Shown here: positions 1 through 6,892 of the stretch, piece after piece
How positions within the stretch are numbered: position 1 is the first letter of the stretch
How the letters are laid out: each line of letters starts with the position of its first letter
DNA from: a virus
DNA: 41,069 bases
Strand: one strand, 5' to 3'
Virus record (IMG/VR): IMGVR_UViG_3300025459_000012
Coordinates: 1 to 41,069 of that record
Translations under genes and position numbers: made by a program
The notes under the pieces: generated by a model
What the model was told of the DNA's origin: nothing
The model's input: the letters and a program-made list of their open reading frames with translations, nothing else
Databases searched by the model: none

Positions 1-310
1 CGGTGGCGGCGTAGATGGCGTAGGTGGCGTCCCGGGTGGCGGCGTTCTTGGACCGATAAATAATTGCGGTTGACGCGCCATATGCGAATGCCATTACGAG
101 CGGCGACGGAACGATAATCACGCGAGGCTTTTTCAATCCTGCCGCCGCGTATAAATCATTGATCGCAGGAATGATTTTATCCGGCTCGATCTGATCTGTT
201 CTGAACGCGCGCGCAATCCAAAGTTTGGCGTGTTCGTCGAGCCGCGCCTTTTCTTCAGGAGTTATCCCTCCTTCGGCTCTTGTCGGCGTGCGAACGATTT
301 TGGGTGTCAT
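1..310 (-). CDS. DUF6745-like protein, N-terminal part (runs off window)
   Basis: Open on the - strand from ATG at 310 to the window edge (103 codons, no stop). A GGAG ribosome site lies 9 bases upstream of the ATG. Residues about 19-70 (ITPEEKARLDEHAKLWI, later YAAAGLKKPRVIIVPSPL) match my memory of the start of DUF6745-like proteins found in phages and bacteria: a Pro-Glu-Glu helix, then a Tyr-x-Ala-Ala-Gly-Leu-x-x-Pro-Arg stretch and a Ser-Pro-Leu motif. The last residues before the edge begin an Ala-Thr-rich repeat (NAATRDATYAIYAAT). The function of the family is unknown to me. It diverges from the HTH gene at 424. Confidence 0.6.
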   Translation of the reverse strand, partial: MTPKIVRTPTRAEGGITPEEKARLDEHAKLWIARAFRTDQIEPDKIIPAINDLYAAAGLKKPRVIIVPSPLVMAFAYGASTAIIYRSKNAATRDATYAIYAAT

Positions 311-357
311 TTGCTTCTCCTTCGCGGCGGGGCGCTGATGATTGGTTGTCGCATGGC

Positions 358-423
358 ATTTGCAAATTGGCAAGCACAAAAATAACATTTGACAAATATT
401 TTTGCATCCGCCATATTCGAGAC
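358..423 (+). promoter_or_regulatory. Promoter with two operator-like dyads between divergent genes
   Basis: TTGACA (389-394) and CATATT (412-417) are 17 bases apart, so transcription would start at about 424, on the A of the downstream ATG. Two related dyads are visible: ATTTGCAAAT (358-367, perfect) and ATTTGaCAAAT (387-397), the second covering the -35 box. Their centres are about 29.5 bases apart, near three helical turns. This looks like an operator region for the HTH protein next to it. The role is inferred from layout only. Confidence 0.5.
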
Positions 424-606
424 ATGAAACGCAAGCCGCACAAGACCACTCCCGAAATTGAAAAAGAGGCCGAGAAAATCGGTGCGACTCCTACGCAAAT
501 CCTGACATGGCGCTATCGTGGCGTGGCGAACGGGTGGCGACAGGCAATTGTCGCGGCCTCGCGCGGCCGGATCAAGCTTGAGGATTTCCCGGAGAAGGCA
601 ATATGA
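424..606 (+). CDS. Small HTH (Cro/YdaS-like) regulator, likely leaderless mRNA
   Basis: 60 residues from ATG 424. It is basic, and residues about 10-50 (IEKEAEKIGATPTQILTWRY, then a GWRQAIV helix) look like a Cro/YdaS-type helix-turn-helix that would bind operator DNA. No Shine-Dalgarno sequence precedes the ATG, and the best promoter places the transcript start on or next to it, as in lambda cI. An in-frame upstream start at 280 would extend it across the promoter and is unlikely. It overlaps the next gene by ATGA. Probably a phage repressor or Cro analogue acting on the dyads upstream; target and polarity are not shown. Confidence 0.55.
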   Translation: MKRKPHKTTPEIEKEAEKIGATPTQILTWRYRGVANGWRQAIVAASRGRIKLEDFPEKAI

Positions 607-767
607 ACACAAATCAGCGGCAATGGTGTCGCCGATTAAGCGACGCCCGTGATAGATTGGCCTCTGTGCATGGGCGTCGCGGTTATTCGCCCGGAAGGGC
701 AAAAGAAATTCTCTCGGTAAGTGGAACTCCTGAGAGGATGCCGTGTGCCGCAACGGTTTTGCGGTAG
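603..767 (+). CDS. Small basic protein of unknown function
   Basis: 54 codons from an ATG overlapping the stop of the HTH gene, with GGAGAAGG (591-598) as ribosome site. The protein is Arg-rich (RQWCRRLSDARDRL, GRRGYSPGRAKEIL) without a recognised domain. The strong ribosome site, the NTGA coupling and the hairpin terminator just downstream support it. It may partner with the HTH protein in a small regulatory operon. Confidence 0.4.
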   Translation: MNTNQRQWCRRLSDARDRLASVHGRRGYSPGRAKEILSVSGTPERMPCAATVLR

Positions 768-794
768 CCTTGATGGATGTTTCTCCCTCGACTT

Positions 795-829
795 GCCGGC
801 AGGTGTTCACCCGCACCTGCCGGCTCTTT
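795..829 (+). terminator. Rho-independent-like hairpin
   Basis: Perfect 11-base-pair stem GCCGGCAGGTG (795-805) / CACCTGCCGGC (814-824) with an 8-base loop, followed by TCTTT. The U-tract is short, but position after the first small operon fits a terminator. Confidence 0.6.
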
Positions 830-908
830 AGGGCAAAAGTCTGGAATGATCCGCGCCGCGACAACGGCGAGACTCGTCAAGATGTGTAGGTCGTTTGCGT
901 GTGTGTTG

Positions 909-943
909 CGTCTCCATGAATGCAAACTCGCATGATGGAGACG
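909..943 (+). promoter_or_regulatory. 9-bp inverted repeat upstream of HTH-like gene
   Basis: CGTCTCCAT (909-917) and ATGGAGACG (935-943) are perfect inverted copies 17 bases apart, with a further TGC/GCA pairing inside. There is no T-run after it, so it is not a typical terminator. It lies 28 bases before the start at 972 and could be an operator or a leader hairpin. The stretch 830-971 has no other gene. Confidence 0.4.
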
Positions 944-971
944 GGATTTGCGTCCGCGATCCGAGGATAAA

Positions 972-1331
972 ATGTCCGCGATAGCCGCAATCAACGAGGA
1001 AGCCCGCGCATGGGCGACAAAGCTGGAGCGACGAGAAATCGAACGCTCCGGTTGCAGCGTGCCAGCCGCCCGGAAAGCTGTTGCGCGCAAAATTGGAGTC
1101 GCTCCGGGAACGCTTGAGAACATCGCGCGGCGCCGAACAAAGGGCGTTCGCGGTTGGATTGTTGAAGCATTGCGTGTCGCGTTTGTTCAGGAACTCCAAA
1201 AAGAAATTGAACGGCTTTCACATGAACGCGAAATGGCTCTTAGAGGCGGCAATCACACTGACGCGGATCAAGCTCGGGAGGTTGAAGCGTATCTTGCGGA
1301 GGCTCGGCGCGTGCTGGGATCGGGCCTTTAA
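972..1331 (+). CDS. Putative DNA-binding protein with C-terminal coiled coil
   Basis: 119 residues from ATG 972, chosen because GAGG (963-966) sits 5 bases upstream; a start at 948 has no such site. Residues about 24-58 (CSVPAARKAVARKIGVAPGT, then LENIARRRTKGVRGWI) resemble a helix-turn-helix, and the 'ARRRTKGVRGWI' piece parallels 'WRYRGVANGWRQAI' in the 424 protein, so the two may bind related sites. The rest is a charged helical region (FVQELQKEIERLSHERE) likely to dimerise. A role in transcription control is inferred from layout. Confidence 0.5.
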   Translation: MSAIAAINEEARAWATKLERREIERSGCSVPAARKAVARKIGVAPGTLENIARRRTKGVRGWIVEALRVAFVQELQKEIERLSHEREMALRGGNHTDADQAREVEAYLAEARRVLGSGL

Positions 1332-1387
1332 TTGGAATGGTTGACGCTCGCGCGGATTGCGCGGCGCCGTGGGTGATGGAGAGGATC

Positions 1388-1594
1388 ATGAAGCGCAGAG
1401 TTTGGCACATCGACGCGGCGTTCGCAGTCATCATGGTCGCTCTTATGGGCGCTGCGTATTTTTTCGACGGCCCGCGCGACCCGAGCAATTCCATCAAGCC
1501 CATCACGACGCGGACGGATGACGACAAACGGCTTCTTTGCGTGGATGGGCAGCCGCCGGTCGATTGGTTATGTCCTGACGGGACGCGGCTGTAA
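1388..1594 (+). CDS. Small single-pass membrane protein
   Basis: 68 residues from ATG 1388, preferred over in-frame ATGs at 1337 and 1376 because GGAGAGG (1378-1384) precedes it. A basic N-terminus (MKRRVW) is followed by one hydrophobic segment, about residues 10-25 (AAFAVIMVALMGAAYFF), then a polar tail with two Cys (LLCVDGQPPVDWLC). An inner-membrane protein with a periplasmic tail is likely. It is not a recognisable holin and it sits in the early region. Confidence 0.5.
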   Translation: MKRRVWHIDAAFAVIMVALMGAAYFFDGPRDPSNSIKPITTRTDDDKRLLCVDGQPPVDWLCPDGTRL

Positions 1595-1654
1595 TCGATG
1601 GCTGAATGAATATGCAAAAAGGGAATATGCGAATATTCCAAACGGGATATACAA

Positions 1655-2041
1655 ATGGCCGCGCGCGCCGGAAGTGAAGATGAAGTCCATGAAGCCGTGA
1701 TCGGCTGGCTTCATGCTGTCCTTCCTCACAAGGAAATTGTTCACATACCGAACGAGAGTCGTCGCACGCTTTGGGAAGCTGCGCGCATGAAGCGCATGGG
1801 GCTCCGCAAGGGCGCATCCGACATTTTCGTGATCCTGCCGCGCCGTCTCGTCGTGATCGAGATGAAGCGCCCGGCTGACAAGCTCCGCAAGATACGCGCT
1901 GGGGTAGCGAGCGACGAGCAAATTGACTTCGGGTTGCAGGTGAACGCGCTCGGCCATGATTTTCTAATCGCGGAGGGGATCAATGACGTTCGGCGCGCTT
2001 TCGCGGCGCTTGGCATTCAAACCAGAGAAGTTCAGACATGA
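1655..2041 (+). CDS. VRR-NUC domain nuclease
   Basis: 128 residues. The layout matches VRR-NUC nucleases of the PD-(D/E)XK superfamily (PF08774): Glu34 in HIPNE, GASDI at 53-57 with Asp56, then VVIEMK at 66-71 giving the Glu69-x-Lys71 catalytic pair, and Gln89 in SDEQ. Such proteins cut branched or flap DNA and are common in phages, where they act in recombination or Holliday-type processing. All catalytic residues are present and the length is normal for the stand-alone form. It overlaps the next gene by ATGA and opens the early DNA-metabolism operon. Confidence 0.8.
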   Translation: MAARAGSEDEVHEAVIGWLHAVLPHKEIVHIPNESRRTLWEAARMKRMGLRKGASDIFVILPRRLVVIEMKRPADKLRKIRAGVASDEQIDFGLQVNALGHDFLIAEGINDVRRAFAALGIQTREVQT

Positions 2042-2655
2042 CTGATCGAGGCGCAGTGACAAACAGCATAATTCGCGCTCTTATCGCGGCATTGAGGGCG
2101 GAGGGCTGGGAGATCAGGTCGCCGCGCGCCGCGAAGGAAAAGCGACCGCCGCAATTCTGGAAAGACGCCGACATCGAGTTTGTCCGCGCTTGGTGGCCTA
2201 ATCCGACAATCTCGACCGAAGCCATTTGTGCGCGCGTTGGTCGGTCTCTTGAAGCGGTGAAACACATGGCCGCTAAGATCGGCGTCAGGCGCCCGGTTGG
2301 GCGTCCCGCAAAAAAACCGCATGAAAATCCCGCATTACGCAAATCGACTGAATTTGTGGCAGAGAATCCGCCGTCATGTCTGGAAATGTCGCCAGAAATT
2401 TTGAGTAGCTTGCCGTCGCTGACGGGATGCTGTTGGCCAGACCCGACCCTCGCCGAGGCGACCGAGATCGTCTCGCCGCGCGTTTCCGCCCATGACCACG
2501 CACCCAAGATGGCGGACCGCGATCCGCTTCCGGCGCCGAGAAAGGCCAAGCGCGGCGGATCGGATCGCACAGGTGCGCTGATGGGCGATCCCGGATTTAA
2601 GAACCGTCGCGAGGCGGAATGCCAGTATTCCAAAGATGGGAGTGGGTTGTCATGA
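2038..2655 (+). CDS. Putative HTH protein, unknown role
   Basis: 205 residues. Residues about 45-85 (DADIEFVRAWWPNPTISTEA, ICARVGRSLEAVKHMAAKIG) have the W-x-x-x-x-S-x-x-x-I-x-x-x-x-G-R-S pattern of helix-turn-helix/Myb-like segments seen in phage and alphaproteobacterial DNA-binding proteins. The C-terminal half is Pro/basic and low complexity. Coupled by ATGA to both neighbours, the VRR-NUC gene before and the DnaA-like gene after, so it probably acts in the same DNA-metabolism programme. Confidence 0.55.
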   Translation: MTDRGAVTNSIIRALIAALRAEGWEIRSPRAAKEKRPPQFWKDADIEFVRAWWPNPTISTEAICARVGRSLEAVKHMAAKIGVRRPVGRPAKKPHENPALRKSTEFVAENPPSCLEMSPEILSSLPSLTGCCWPDPTLAEATEIVSPRVSAHDHAPKMADRDPLPAPRKAKRGGSDRTGALMGDPGFKNRREAECQYSKDGSGLS

Positions 2656-2963
2656 GTGAAATCCAAAAAACAACGATCCGAGAAATTCAGCAGGCTGTAT
2701 GTGCTCACTACCGCATCGGTCGCGTTGATATGCTGTCAAAATCTCGGGTAGTTCATTTGGTCGAGCCCCGCCACATCGCGATGTTCTTATCTCGCAAACT
2801 TGGGGAGCGATCATGGGGACAAATCGGCCGCGCGTTTGGTGGCCGTGACCATACGACCGGGATACACGCAACTCGCAAGATCGCCGCGCGCGTCGATGCC
2901 GGGGATCGCGAGACACTGAATTCGCTCGCGGCGATCAAGGCGGTGTTGGGAGGTAGCGCATGA
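2652..2963 (+). CDS. DnaA domain IV-like DNA-binding protein
   Basis: 103 residues from ATG 2652, which overlaps the preceding stop by ATGA. Almost the whole protein is a DnaA C-terminal (Bac_DnaA_C) domain: IREIQQAVCAHYRI at the start, HIAMFLSRKL in the middle, then SWGQIGRAFGGRDHTTGIHA at 55-73, which carries the DnaA signature RDHTT-x-x-x-A. The ATPase domains of DnaA are missing. Stand-alone domain IV proteins could bind DnaA boxes to recruit or titrate host initiation, or repurpose the fold as a phage regulator. It overlaps the methyltransferase start by ATGA. Confidence 0.85.
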   Translation: MSEIQKTTIREIQQAVCAHYRIGRVDMLSKSRVVHLVEPRHIAMFLSRKLGERSWGQIGRAFGGRDHTTGIHATRKIAARVDAGDRETLNSLAAIKAVLGGSA

Positions 2964-5092
2964 GCCAGTCATTCCACAATGGCCGCGTTATTCTTCATGC
3001 CGGCGATTGCATCAACGTGCTTGATGACATGGACGCGAACAGTGTGGACGCGGTTTGTTGTGACCCGCCTTATCATCTGCTTTCGACAATAAAAAGGTTC
3101 TCCGCAACCTCACTTGATGGCGAAGGAACTAACGAAAAGCGCGCACGCGCCGGGACGGATGGATACGCGCGCCTGTCCAAAGGCTTCATGGGCAAAGCCT
3201 GGGATGGTGGCGACATCGCGTTTCGTCCCGAGACATGGGCGAAGGTATTGCGCGTGCTCAAGCCCGGCGGACATCTTGTCGCTTTCGCCGCGCCGAAATG
3301 CTCGCATCGCATGGTCTGCGCGATTGAGGACGCGGGGTTTGAAATCCGTGACCAAATCATGTATTTATTTGGAAGCGGATTCCCGAAAAGTCTAAATGTT
3401 TCCAAGGCGATAGACAAGGCTGCCGGTAAACTTGAGACGCAAAGCGTTGGTTTCAATGTCGCCGGGAAATCGTCGGGTCTTGGCACAATCCAACGTCCAG
3501 AACTTCGTTCAGATCACCCAGAATATAAGCTCTATGAACACGCGACCGATGACGCGCGCAAATGGGAGGGCTGGGGAACGGCATTGAAGCCGGCGTTTGA
3601 AAATATTTGTTTGGCGCAAAAACCCTTGCAAAATAACGAAAATATAGCGATAATAGGCTCCAAGCTACGTGAAATATGGAGCGCGCTATGGTCGACGTTG
3701 CCTGCGAAAGATGCGGAACAGTTTTCGATGTTAAGCCCTCGCGATTGCAGCGGGGAAGAGTTCGGTTTTGCTCAATGGAATGCCGAGCGGCGGTCCAATA
3801 CACGGGGCGCTTTATCAGATCAGATGGATATGTCGCTGTTCGAGACGGCGACGATTTCCAGCTTGAGCACCGTCGCGTCATGGAACGGCATTTGGGCCGA
3901 AAGCTCGAAACGCGCGAACACGTCCATCATCGAGACGGAATTAAGCACCATAATGACATTGAAAACCTTGAGGTTCTTAGTGTCGAAGATCACGCCAGTG
4001 AGCATCATCCTGGCCCACAGGACTGGTCAATGGTCGATTGCGAATGCCTCACATGCGGAAAGAAGTTTCAACGCAATCGCCTTGAAGTTGAGCGCCATCC
4101 TCGAACTTTCTGCTCTCGCGAATGCTATCGATCTGGAAGCGGAAAATTGCCGGGTCGCGGGCGTTAGCCCTGCCTACGAGCCGATCTGCCTCGCCTGCAA
4201 ACCGCTTGGCGAAGCGACAGTCGCGGCCAATGTGCTGAAGCATGGAACCGGAGCGATCAACGTTGACGCATGCAGGGTTGAAGCTGATGACCAAGAGGCG
4301 CTCGACAGAAATTGGGACCGCGAGACGATAACCGATATTCGCGGCGGCAATCTCATGAACGGCAAACCGGGAGGATTGCCAAATACGCGGCGGCGTCACG
4401 GCGGCGGCATTCCTGGCAACGGAACGTCTTTCGAATTGCCGGATGGCAAACATGAACTGCCGTCCGGGAGATGGCCGGCCAACATCTGCCATGACGGCAG
4501 CGAGGAAGTGCTGGCTGGATTTCCGGATACGACAAGCGGAATTCTCGCTGAACATCACCAACGCTCACAAGAAAAGCAGGTGAATGTCTTTGGCGCATGG
4601 AAGGGCGAAGGCGTCGGTTCGACCTTTGAGAATGCGCCGACATATGGCGATTCAGGTTCTGCAGCTCGTTTCTTCTACAGCGCCAAAGCTGGCCCAGATG
4701 ATCGCCTAGCGTCGAAACATCCAACGGTAAAACCAATCGCGCTCATGCGCTGGTTAGTGCGGATGATAACGCCTCCGGGTGGGACTGTCCTCGACTGCTT
4801 CGCTGGAACTGGCAGCACAGGCCATGCGGCATTGCTCGAAGGATTCAAATCTATCCTGATCGAGCGCGAGGCCGAATACCGCGCCGACATTGAGCGCCGC
4901 ATGTCGCTCGTTTTCGCTGGCGAGCATGAAACTACGATGGCGACGAAAAAACAGGACGATCATAGCACGCTTCCACTGTTCGGCGGCATGGATGATGCGG
5001 GGGGGGGGGAATCCTCTCAAATACAACGGGCACAAGTGCAAGTTCTTCGTCGGACCAGCCGAACCATCGGACCCATAGGAATGAAGAGGTGA
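2960..5092 (+). CDS. DNA methyltransferase (beta-type order), carrying an in-frame 579-bp insertion
   Basis: 710 residues. DPPY at 35-38 (catalytic, typical of N6-adenine or N4-cytosine methylation) precedes DCFAGTG at 612-618 (SAM-binding), the beta-group order. Late motifs HPTVKPIALMRWL and LIEREAEYR are also present. The peptide KPAFENICLAQKPL (residues 210-223) recurs as SPAYEPICLACKPL (403-416). Between their ends lie exactly 579 bases (193 codons), which contain an HNH gene in another frame. Without the insert the enzyme would be about 517 residues with a continuous KPL-GEATVAANV. The frame stays open through the insert. Near the 3' end, 11 consecutive Gs (4999-5009) make the last 30 or so residues doubtful. 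It may protect phage DNA from restriction or regulate transcription. Confidence 0.8.
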   Translation: MSQSFHNGRVILHAGDCINVLDDMDANSVDAVCCDPPYHLLSTIKRFSATSLDGEGTNEKRARAGTDGYARLSKGFMGKAWDGGDIAFRPETWAKVLRVLKPGGHLVAFAAPKCSHRMVCAIEDAGFEIRDQIMYLFGSGFPKSLNVSKAIDKAAGKLETQSVGFNVAGKSSGLGTIQRPELRSDHPEYKLYEHATDDARKWEGWGTALKPAFENICLAQKPLQNNENIAIIGSKLREIWSALWSTLPAKDAEQFSMLSPRDCSGEEFGFAQWNAERRSNTRGALSDQMDMSLFETATISSLSTVASWNGIWAESSKRANTSIIETELSTIMTLKTLRFLVSKITPVSIILAHRTGQWSIANASHAERSFNAIALKLSAILELSALANAIDLEAENCRVAGVSPAYEPICLACKPLGEATVAANVLKHGTGAINVDACRVEADDQEALDRNWDRETITDIRGGNLMNGKPGGLPNTRRRHGGGIPGNGTSFELPDGKHELPSGRWPANICHDGSEEVLAGFPDTTSGILAEHHQRSQEKQVNVFGAWKGEGVGSTFENAPTYGDSGSAARFFYSAKAGPDDRLASKHPTVKPIALMRWLVRMITPPGGTVLDCFAGTGSTGHAALLEGFKSILIEREAEYRADIERRMSLVFAGEHETTMATKKQDDHSTLPLFGGMDDAGGGESSQIQRAQVQVLRRTSRTIGPIGMKR
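3629..4207 (+). mobile_element. Probable HNH-bearing insertion in the methyltransferase gene
   Basis: Span between the ends of the two copies of the peptide PA(F/Y)E(N/P)ICLA(Q/C)KPL; true ends could lie anywhere within the duplicated peptide (from about 3590). Copy one (3590-3628) uses AT-rich codons (TTT GAA AAT ATT TGT TTG), copy two (4169-4207) uses GC-rich codons like the rest of the gene. Length is a multiple of three. No clear group I intron core was recognised, though removing it would restore an ordinary methyltransferase. Confidence 0.6.
3676..4167 (+). CDS. HNH homing-type endonuclease nested in the methyltransferase gene
   Basis: 163 residues, in a different frame from the enclosing methyltransferase. 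An N-terminal zinc-finger-like module (Cys10, Cys13, Cys32, Cys36) is followed by an HNH_3-like core: RRVMERHLGRKL (66-77), EHVHHRDG (81-88), NDIENLEVL (93-101), then His106 and His110. A second module (Cys124, Cys127, Cys146, Cys150) resembles the first. The order finger-HNH-finger is typical of free-standing phage homing endonucleases that cut DNA and spread by repair copying. Start 3676 is uncertain (ATG 3688 also possible; no strong ribosome site). The stop at 4165-4167 falls just before the native copy of the host peptide. Confidence 0.85.
   Translation: MERAMVDVACERCGTVFDVKPSRLQRGRVRFCSMECRAAVQYTGRFIRSDGYVAVRDGDDFQLEHRRVMERHLGRKLETREHVHHRDGIKHHNDIENLEVLSVEDHASEHHPGPQDWSMVDCECLTCGKKFQRNRLEVERHPRTFCSRECYRSGSGKLPGRGR
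4999..5009 (+). other. Run of 11 G inside the methyltransferase 3' end
   Basis: Eleven consecutive G bases at the codons for Ala-Gly-Gly-Gly. Such runs are prone to sequencing length error, replication slippage (phase variation) or ribosomal slippage. A one-base change would swap the last ~28 codons for a tail containing NPLKYNGHKCKFFVGPAEP, ending at 5078, in place of the tail ending at 5092. Confidence 0.7.
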
Positions 5093-5096
5093 TTTG

Positions 5097-5261
5097 ATGG
5101 AACGTATCTTCGCCTACATCGCCCGCAGTCACCGCGATTCATATATCGCGGCTGGCTGGTCCGTCACGCCGATGATGCTTCCACACGGATTTTTTTCATG
5201 CATCGCGGAATGGGTTGGCGACGGTGAGCCAGTGTTTCCGCAATTGGAACCTCGTCCATGA
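5097..5261 (+). CDS. Small hypothetical protein
   Basis: 54 residues from ATG 5097, with GAGGTGAT about 7 bases upstream, one of the best ribosome sites in the operon. The product (MERIFAYIARSHRDSYIAAG, then WSVTPMMLPHGFFSCIAEWV) looks like a compact globular phage protein with several aromatic residues. No family recognised. Its stop overlaps the next start by ATGA, which supports that it is real. Confidence 0.6.
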   Translation: MERIFAYIARSHRDSYIAAGWSVTPMMLPHGFFSCIAEWVGDGEPVFPQLEPRP

Positions 5262-5602
5262 CCCACCAAGTCGAATATGACGATCTTATCTTCGCCCTCG
5301 GCCAAATCCGCACATTAACGGGGCTCGGTTATGGACCGCAGCTTGAGGAACTGCCAGACGCGATCAAGGCTCGGATCGACGCGCTGAAGTGGGAGAGGGA
5401 CGAAGATCATGCATCGCTCGCGCTTACCCGTCGCTCTCGTGACCTATACGCCAACAAATACGTTGACGAGCGAGCTCGCGCCGAATCCGCCGAATCCCAA
5501 CGCGACGCGGCTTGCGCGCTGCTGAGAACCAGCGTGCGTCTGCTCTCCACGAGCGTGCATCGGGATGCGATTGAGGCGTTTCTGGAGGGGATGGGGAAAT
5601 GA
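5258..5602 (+). CDS. Hypothetical helical protein
   Basis: 114 residues. N-terminal half polar; residues about 35-100 are predicted long helix (DAIKARIDALKWERDEDH, DERARAESAESQRDAACALL), likely a coiled coil. No family recognised. Coupled by ATGA at both ends within the early operon. Confidence 0.6.
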   Translation: MTHQVEYDDLIFALGQIRTLTGLGYGPQLEELPDAIKARIDALKWERDEDHASLALTRRSRDLYANKYVDERARAESAESQRDAACALLRTSVRLLSTSVHRDAIEAFLEGMGK

Positions 5603-6291
5603 GTCTTCTCAGCGAGAAATCATCTCGTTTCGACGGCGCGCGCGTGACACGGCGTCCCGTGTCATGGGCCGAAGAAATGATGCGCCACGGAGTCGAAGCG
5701 TTCTATCGCTCGCGTTGGCCCGGCGCGAGGATTGTCCACGAACTAGTCATGGCCAGGGGATCGGTCCGCGCCGATGTTTGCGCGATCGGACGGGACCATC
5801 TCGTGTCCGGCGAGATCAAGTCGCAATACGACAATACCGAACGCCTGATCAACCAAGCCGCCATGTTCCGCCTAGCCAGCCCGGAACTTTGGTTGTTCGC
5901 AGACGAACGCCACCATCGCGATTGCAAAATAATTTCGTATCTTATGCCAAGCATCGGTTACGCGCTGTGCAAGGAAAACGATTTGCGCCTGGCCAAGCTC
6001 GAAGAGCGGCTCCCAGAATGGGAGATCGTGCGCGAGTCCGCGCCGTTCCGTCCAGACCCCGAAGCACTGTTGAGCCTGATATGGGTTGCGGAATTGACTG
6101 AGGAGGCCATAGCCGCGCGGATCATCACCGCTCCGAGGTCTAAGCCCTGGTCTCACTCGGCTTTGGTCAAGCGATTCATCGAGGCGGCGAGCGAAGCCGA
6201 AATTCTCGCTGCGGTGTGTCGCCAGCTCCGGGCGCGCGATGCTGAATGGCGAGCCGATCCTTCTATTCCTGCGGAGATGGGCAAGCCATGA
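5599..6291 (+). CDS. sce7726-like PD-(D/E)XK family protein
   Basis: 230 residues. The core RADVCAIG (57-64, Asp59), SGEIKS (70-75, Glu72 and Lys74) and DNTERLINQAAMF (78-90, Asp78, Arg82, Gln86) has the spacing of sce7726-family proteins, a branch of the PD-(D/E)XK nuclease fold. These are usually small proteins of about 200 residues in phages and mobile elements; catalytic-like residues are all present, so it may be an active DNase. The C-terminal 80 residues are helical (LTEEAIAARIITAP, SALVKRFIEAA). It is the second such fold in the operon besides the VRR-NUC protein. Confidence 0.65.
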   Translation: MSLLSEKSSRFDGARVTRRPVSWAEEMMRHGVEAFYRSRWPGARIVHELVMARGSVRADVCAIGRDHLVSGEIKSQYDNTERLINQAAMFRLASPELWLFADERHHRDCKIISYLMPSIGYALCKENDLRLAKLEERLPEWEIVRESAPFRPDPEALLSLIWVAELTEEAIAARIITAPRSKPWSHSALVKRFIEAASEAEILAAVCRQLRARDAEWRADPSIPAEMGKP

Positions 6292-6569
6292 AGCCTCGCA
6301 AAGCCAAAACCCCAAAGCAGCCCGCGTGGGTGCATCATATCGACGGCGTGGAAGTTCCCGCCGGCACAGTCGCTCCGAAGCCGCGTGAGAGCTTGCTGTG
6401 GCCTAACCCCGACATTCCAGGATCGACATTGTTCATGGAGAAAGACCTCTGGCGCCATCCGATCACGTTGGGCCTGACGGACGATCCTCGCGACCTTGCG
6501 CTGTCGCCCGCTGAATTGTTGGCAAAATACGGGCCTGCGTTCGTGTCGGATAAGGAGCTAGCGGAATGA
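6288..6569 (+). CDS. Hypothetical protein
   Basis: 93 residues from ATG 6288, overlapping the previous stop by ATGA. Basic N-terminus (MKPRKAKTPKQPAWVHHIDG), then PNPDIPGSTLFMEKDLWRHP and LALSPAELLAKYG. No family recognised. The C-terminal segment looks like a short folded domain. Confidence 0.55.
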   Translation: MKPRKAKTPKQPAWVHHIDGVEVPAGTVAPKPRESLLWPNPDIPGSTLFMEKDLWRHPITLGLTDDPRDLALSPAELLAKYGPAFVSDKELAE

Positions 6570-6892
6570 GCTGTTTGAAGCCAGAAGACATGGACACGCT
6601 GATCACCATTCTCGAAGAGGAGCATTTTTCACGCTCAAACGAGGAAGGAGCCGACGCACAATACATTGAAGTCGCATCATGCGCCCTCTCCACAGCCCTC
6701 GCCATGAAGGCGAGGATTGTGGAGCTTGAGGAGTCTTTGAAGCCGTTCGCTGAATCGTGCCGCGATAACATTGATTGCGACGACGACAAATGGCGGGACG
6801 GCGATAACTTGTGGGAATCTCCCGCCGCGATGTCTTTAACCGCTGGCGACCTTCGCCGCGCCCGCGCTTCTCTCAAAAGGAGCGCCGCATGA
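6566..6892 (+). CDS. Hypothetical acidic protein
   Basis: 108 residues, acidic, with a central helix (ALAMKARIVELEESLKPFAE) and a C-terminal helix (LTAGDLRRARASLKR). The arrangement 'ALSTALAMKARIVELEESLKPFA' followed by a spacer and 'LTAGDLRRARASL' is common in small early phage proteins of unknown role. ATGA coupling on both sides. Confidence 0.55.
   Translation: MSCLKPEDMDTLITILEEEHFSRSNEEGADAQYIEVASCALSTALAMKARIVELEESLKPFAESCRDNIDCDDDKWRDGDNLWESPAAMSLTAGDLRRARASLKRSAA

Noticed and set aside
1388-1594. Holin
   Set aside because: One membrane segment and an early-region location with no endolysin nearby; no basis for a lysis role.
1980-2708. Long - strand open frame (242 codons)
   Set aside because: Lies opposite the HTH gene at 2038-2655 with its coupled neighbours; no ribosome site and no protein pattern. 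GC-rich shadow.
3629-4207. Group I intron or intein
   Set aside because: No recognisable intron core and no intein Cys/His-Asn splicing motifs at the edges. Kept as an unexplained HNH insertion.
5565-6101. 178-codon Arg-rich + strand frame
   Set aside because: Out-of-frame reading of the sce7726-like gene, which has the motif and the coupled start.
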